64,000 nucleotides of DNA from Malachius bipustulatus. Lineage: Eukaryota; Arthropoda; Insecta; Coleoptera; Melyridae. A program made the position numbers and the translations under genes. Positions 62,195-64,000 of this stretch are shown here, in pieces. The DNA lies in the NCBI GenBank assembly GCA_910589415.1, contig OU342631.1, positions 11,718,001-11,782,000 of the forward strand, read 5' to 3'. Position 1 is the first letter of the stretch; every line of letters begins with the position of its first letter. The notes beneath the pieces are model-generated. The model was not told the DNA's origin. It saw only the letters and a program-made list of their open reading frames with translations, and did no database searches.

Positions 62195-62265
62195 AATAGC
62201 ATTATGAATCAGTAATAGCATTACGAAGAAGTAATAGCATTATGAAGAAGTAATACCTACCTATT
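62195..62265. repeat. 19-20 bp minisatellite
   Basis: Four units of the form AGTAATAGCATTATGAAGA with small changes are in tandem, ending in AGTAATACC. Confidence 0.85.
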
Positions 62266-64000
62266 AATAATTTTAACATTTAAGGATTTAATAAATAAAC
62301 ATGTACCTATCCGATAGGTATGAGTAATTTCACCGTTATGGTTGCCTTGTTTGTAAATATTGACTGCAAATCTCTTTAAACTTCAAGTAAGTAAGTAATA
62401 CTTATATCCAATTAAAATATAAGTAGAAATTAAATCGAAAAAAGGTCATAAAGTTTTCCATAATAAAAGTTAATCAGTTCTATTATGAAATAACCGAATG
62501 AAGGTAAACTAATAAGAATAATCAGATACGTATGGTTTATACCTATATACCAATAAAGCGTGATAGTTTTTATGTCTCATTAGCTGCTATATTTTTTTTA
62601 GGAGAAATAATTAGGATTTGAATAATTGAAACCACAAGTTAAGGAACGGACCAAGACCTAATAATGTGGTTAATGGTTTAATTTTTCTTAAATGTAAATA
62701 AATTTTGTCAGAGTGTCAAGGTGTCGTTTGAACATGAAACGTCCCAGTTATATTTAGAACCGTTTTAGCAATGTCCCCTAACGAATCGCCTGTCTCGTTT
62801 AGAAAGGTATATTTTTGAACCACCCTTATTAATGAGGGTCAAGTTCAAGTCTTTCAGTTGCGAACCATAAGTAAGTGTTAAGTGACATGAATGTATACTA
62901 ATAGAACTGGATGCTGAAATAAAATAAGCCCGTTTTCAAATTATTTCAAAAAATGATTATTATAGGTATTATTATTAGAAATCTTAGCTCGTGATTTAAT
63001 CCAACATGTCGTATGGGAGTTCAAGGGGTTCTCTGGAGGGTTGAGTCAGAAAACGCCTTAAAAAATATAAATGTCTTCCACTTTTTCTTTACACTAATGA
63101 AAATGGTTCAAGGATAAGAAAAACAATAAAAATTAAGTAATAAAATAATTTGATCATCTTGAAAATTTGAAAAACAAAATCCTTGTATGGGGAATGTTGG
63201 CGGTTGCGGCCAATTACTGGACTTCGGCAGGAGTCTGCGAGAACGACTGCGGGCTGGACGCGTCGTAATCAAAGAAATTAATGACTGAGAAACCAAGTTC
63301 AACTGGATTTTCCCCACATGAAACCTGTCGAAATTTTTGTCAGACTTCAGTTTACTTAACTGTATAGGTACCTACATCTCTACAGGATAGGTTCAGAAGA
63401 AAGTTTTGCTATAGTTTTAAGTTTCTCAGACTCTATGTTTGTGGGTCGCTGGCTGATGAACACGAATTTTAAGTTTGCTGGCAAAAATTTGGCCTAATAA
63501 TAATTTTTGTACTTTGTGCCCAAATTTTTGCACTTTTTTCAGTTTTTGGTTTAAATAAAAGATGAGACATGCTTGGATTTATGTACATATTAAGGTGTCG
63601 ATGGTGTATCGGAGTTTAGGAGGTTGCATAATTTTATGATAAAATTAATTAATATAGGTTAATAGAAAATCAGAAGTGGGATATATTTAAGGAGGCGATA
63701 AATTAGATAAGGGGTGCAGGTAATTCATATCTCAGATATTATTTAACATTATTAGAAGAAAAATTCAACTTACAACACGGAAGATTTTTCGGACACCATT
63801 CGGAAGATTTTTTATTTATTTTACCTACCCCTACCACAAAGGTCATATAATGAAGTTTAACAGAAAATTCTACGCCTTCCATTGTCTGCATATGTACACT
63901 TTTATCATTATTGTTATTATTATTAATACAAAAACGAAGTCACTGATGGTATCAGTTTAGTATTTAGTAGATTTCTATAATGTCACGTTTAATATGGTTC
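62266..64000. other. intergenic, no recognised gene
   Basis: AT-rich spacer. It contains the diverged fourth copy of the 57.2-kb repeat unit (63405-63570). No coding signal was found. Confidence 0.4.

Noticed and set aside
62195..62265. CRISPR-like array
   Set aside because: Units are contiguous without spacers and the genome is eukaryotic; it is a minisatellite.

Overview
The window is AT-rich nuclear DNA from an animal, almost certainly an insect. The genes are intron-bearing orthologues of conserved animal genes with GT-AG introns and short exons, the spacers are full of foldback and MITE-type DNA transposons, and short motifs such as TAGGTACC and terminal CAGGGTG are very frequent. I cannot fix the order from sequence alone; a beetle or hemipteran-like genome fits best.
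Four conserved genes could be rebuilt exon by exon, with every splice phase closing. They are choline-phosphate cytidylyltransferase (minus, 3249-10042, 3 coding exons, 334 aa); RNA polymerase II subunit RPB7 (plus, 18711-20226, 5 exons, 173 aa); Mediator subunit MED15 (minus, 21387-23417, 6 exons, 546 aa, tail to tail with RPB7); and a TRIM45-type RING/B-box/filamin protein (minus, 49893-55447, 7 exons, 640 aa). A single-exon 12-finger C2H2 protein (minus, 33238-34809) has a decayed paralogue at 44351-46448. That paralogue carries a frameshift, a stop codon and a 951-bp hAT-type element, with a perfect 8-bp target duplication, inside its last finger.
The most unusual content lies between 27.5 and 46.5 kb. 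Two partial genomic duplicates of MED15 (27697-28416 and 39289-40224) keep introns, the KIX-domain exons and fully open spliced reading frames, with frame-restoring indel pairs. Both are joined at the same breakpoint to a THAP-like exon fragment. The same interval holds a 1413-bp foldback with an 8-bp target duplication, and a second, larger copy whose left arm contains a THAP-like first exon. Together these suggest a P-superfamily transposon family that may have captured host exons.
The rest is mostly long inverted repeats (0.2-1.4 kb) ending in TACAGGGTG, in introns and spacers. Several are nested, and one sits exactly at the dyad centre of another. There are also a pogo-like element with a nested piggyBac-like MITE, a cluster of small hairpins, tRNA-derived fragments, a probable LTR-retrotransposon remnant and short tandem repeats. 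No CRISPR, rRNA or intact tRNA gene was seen.
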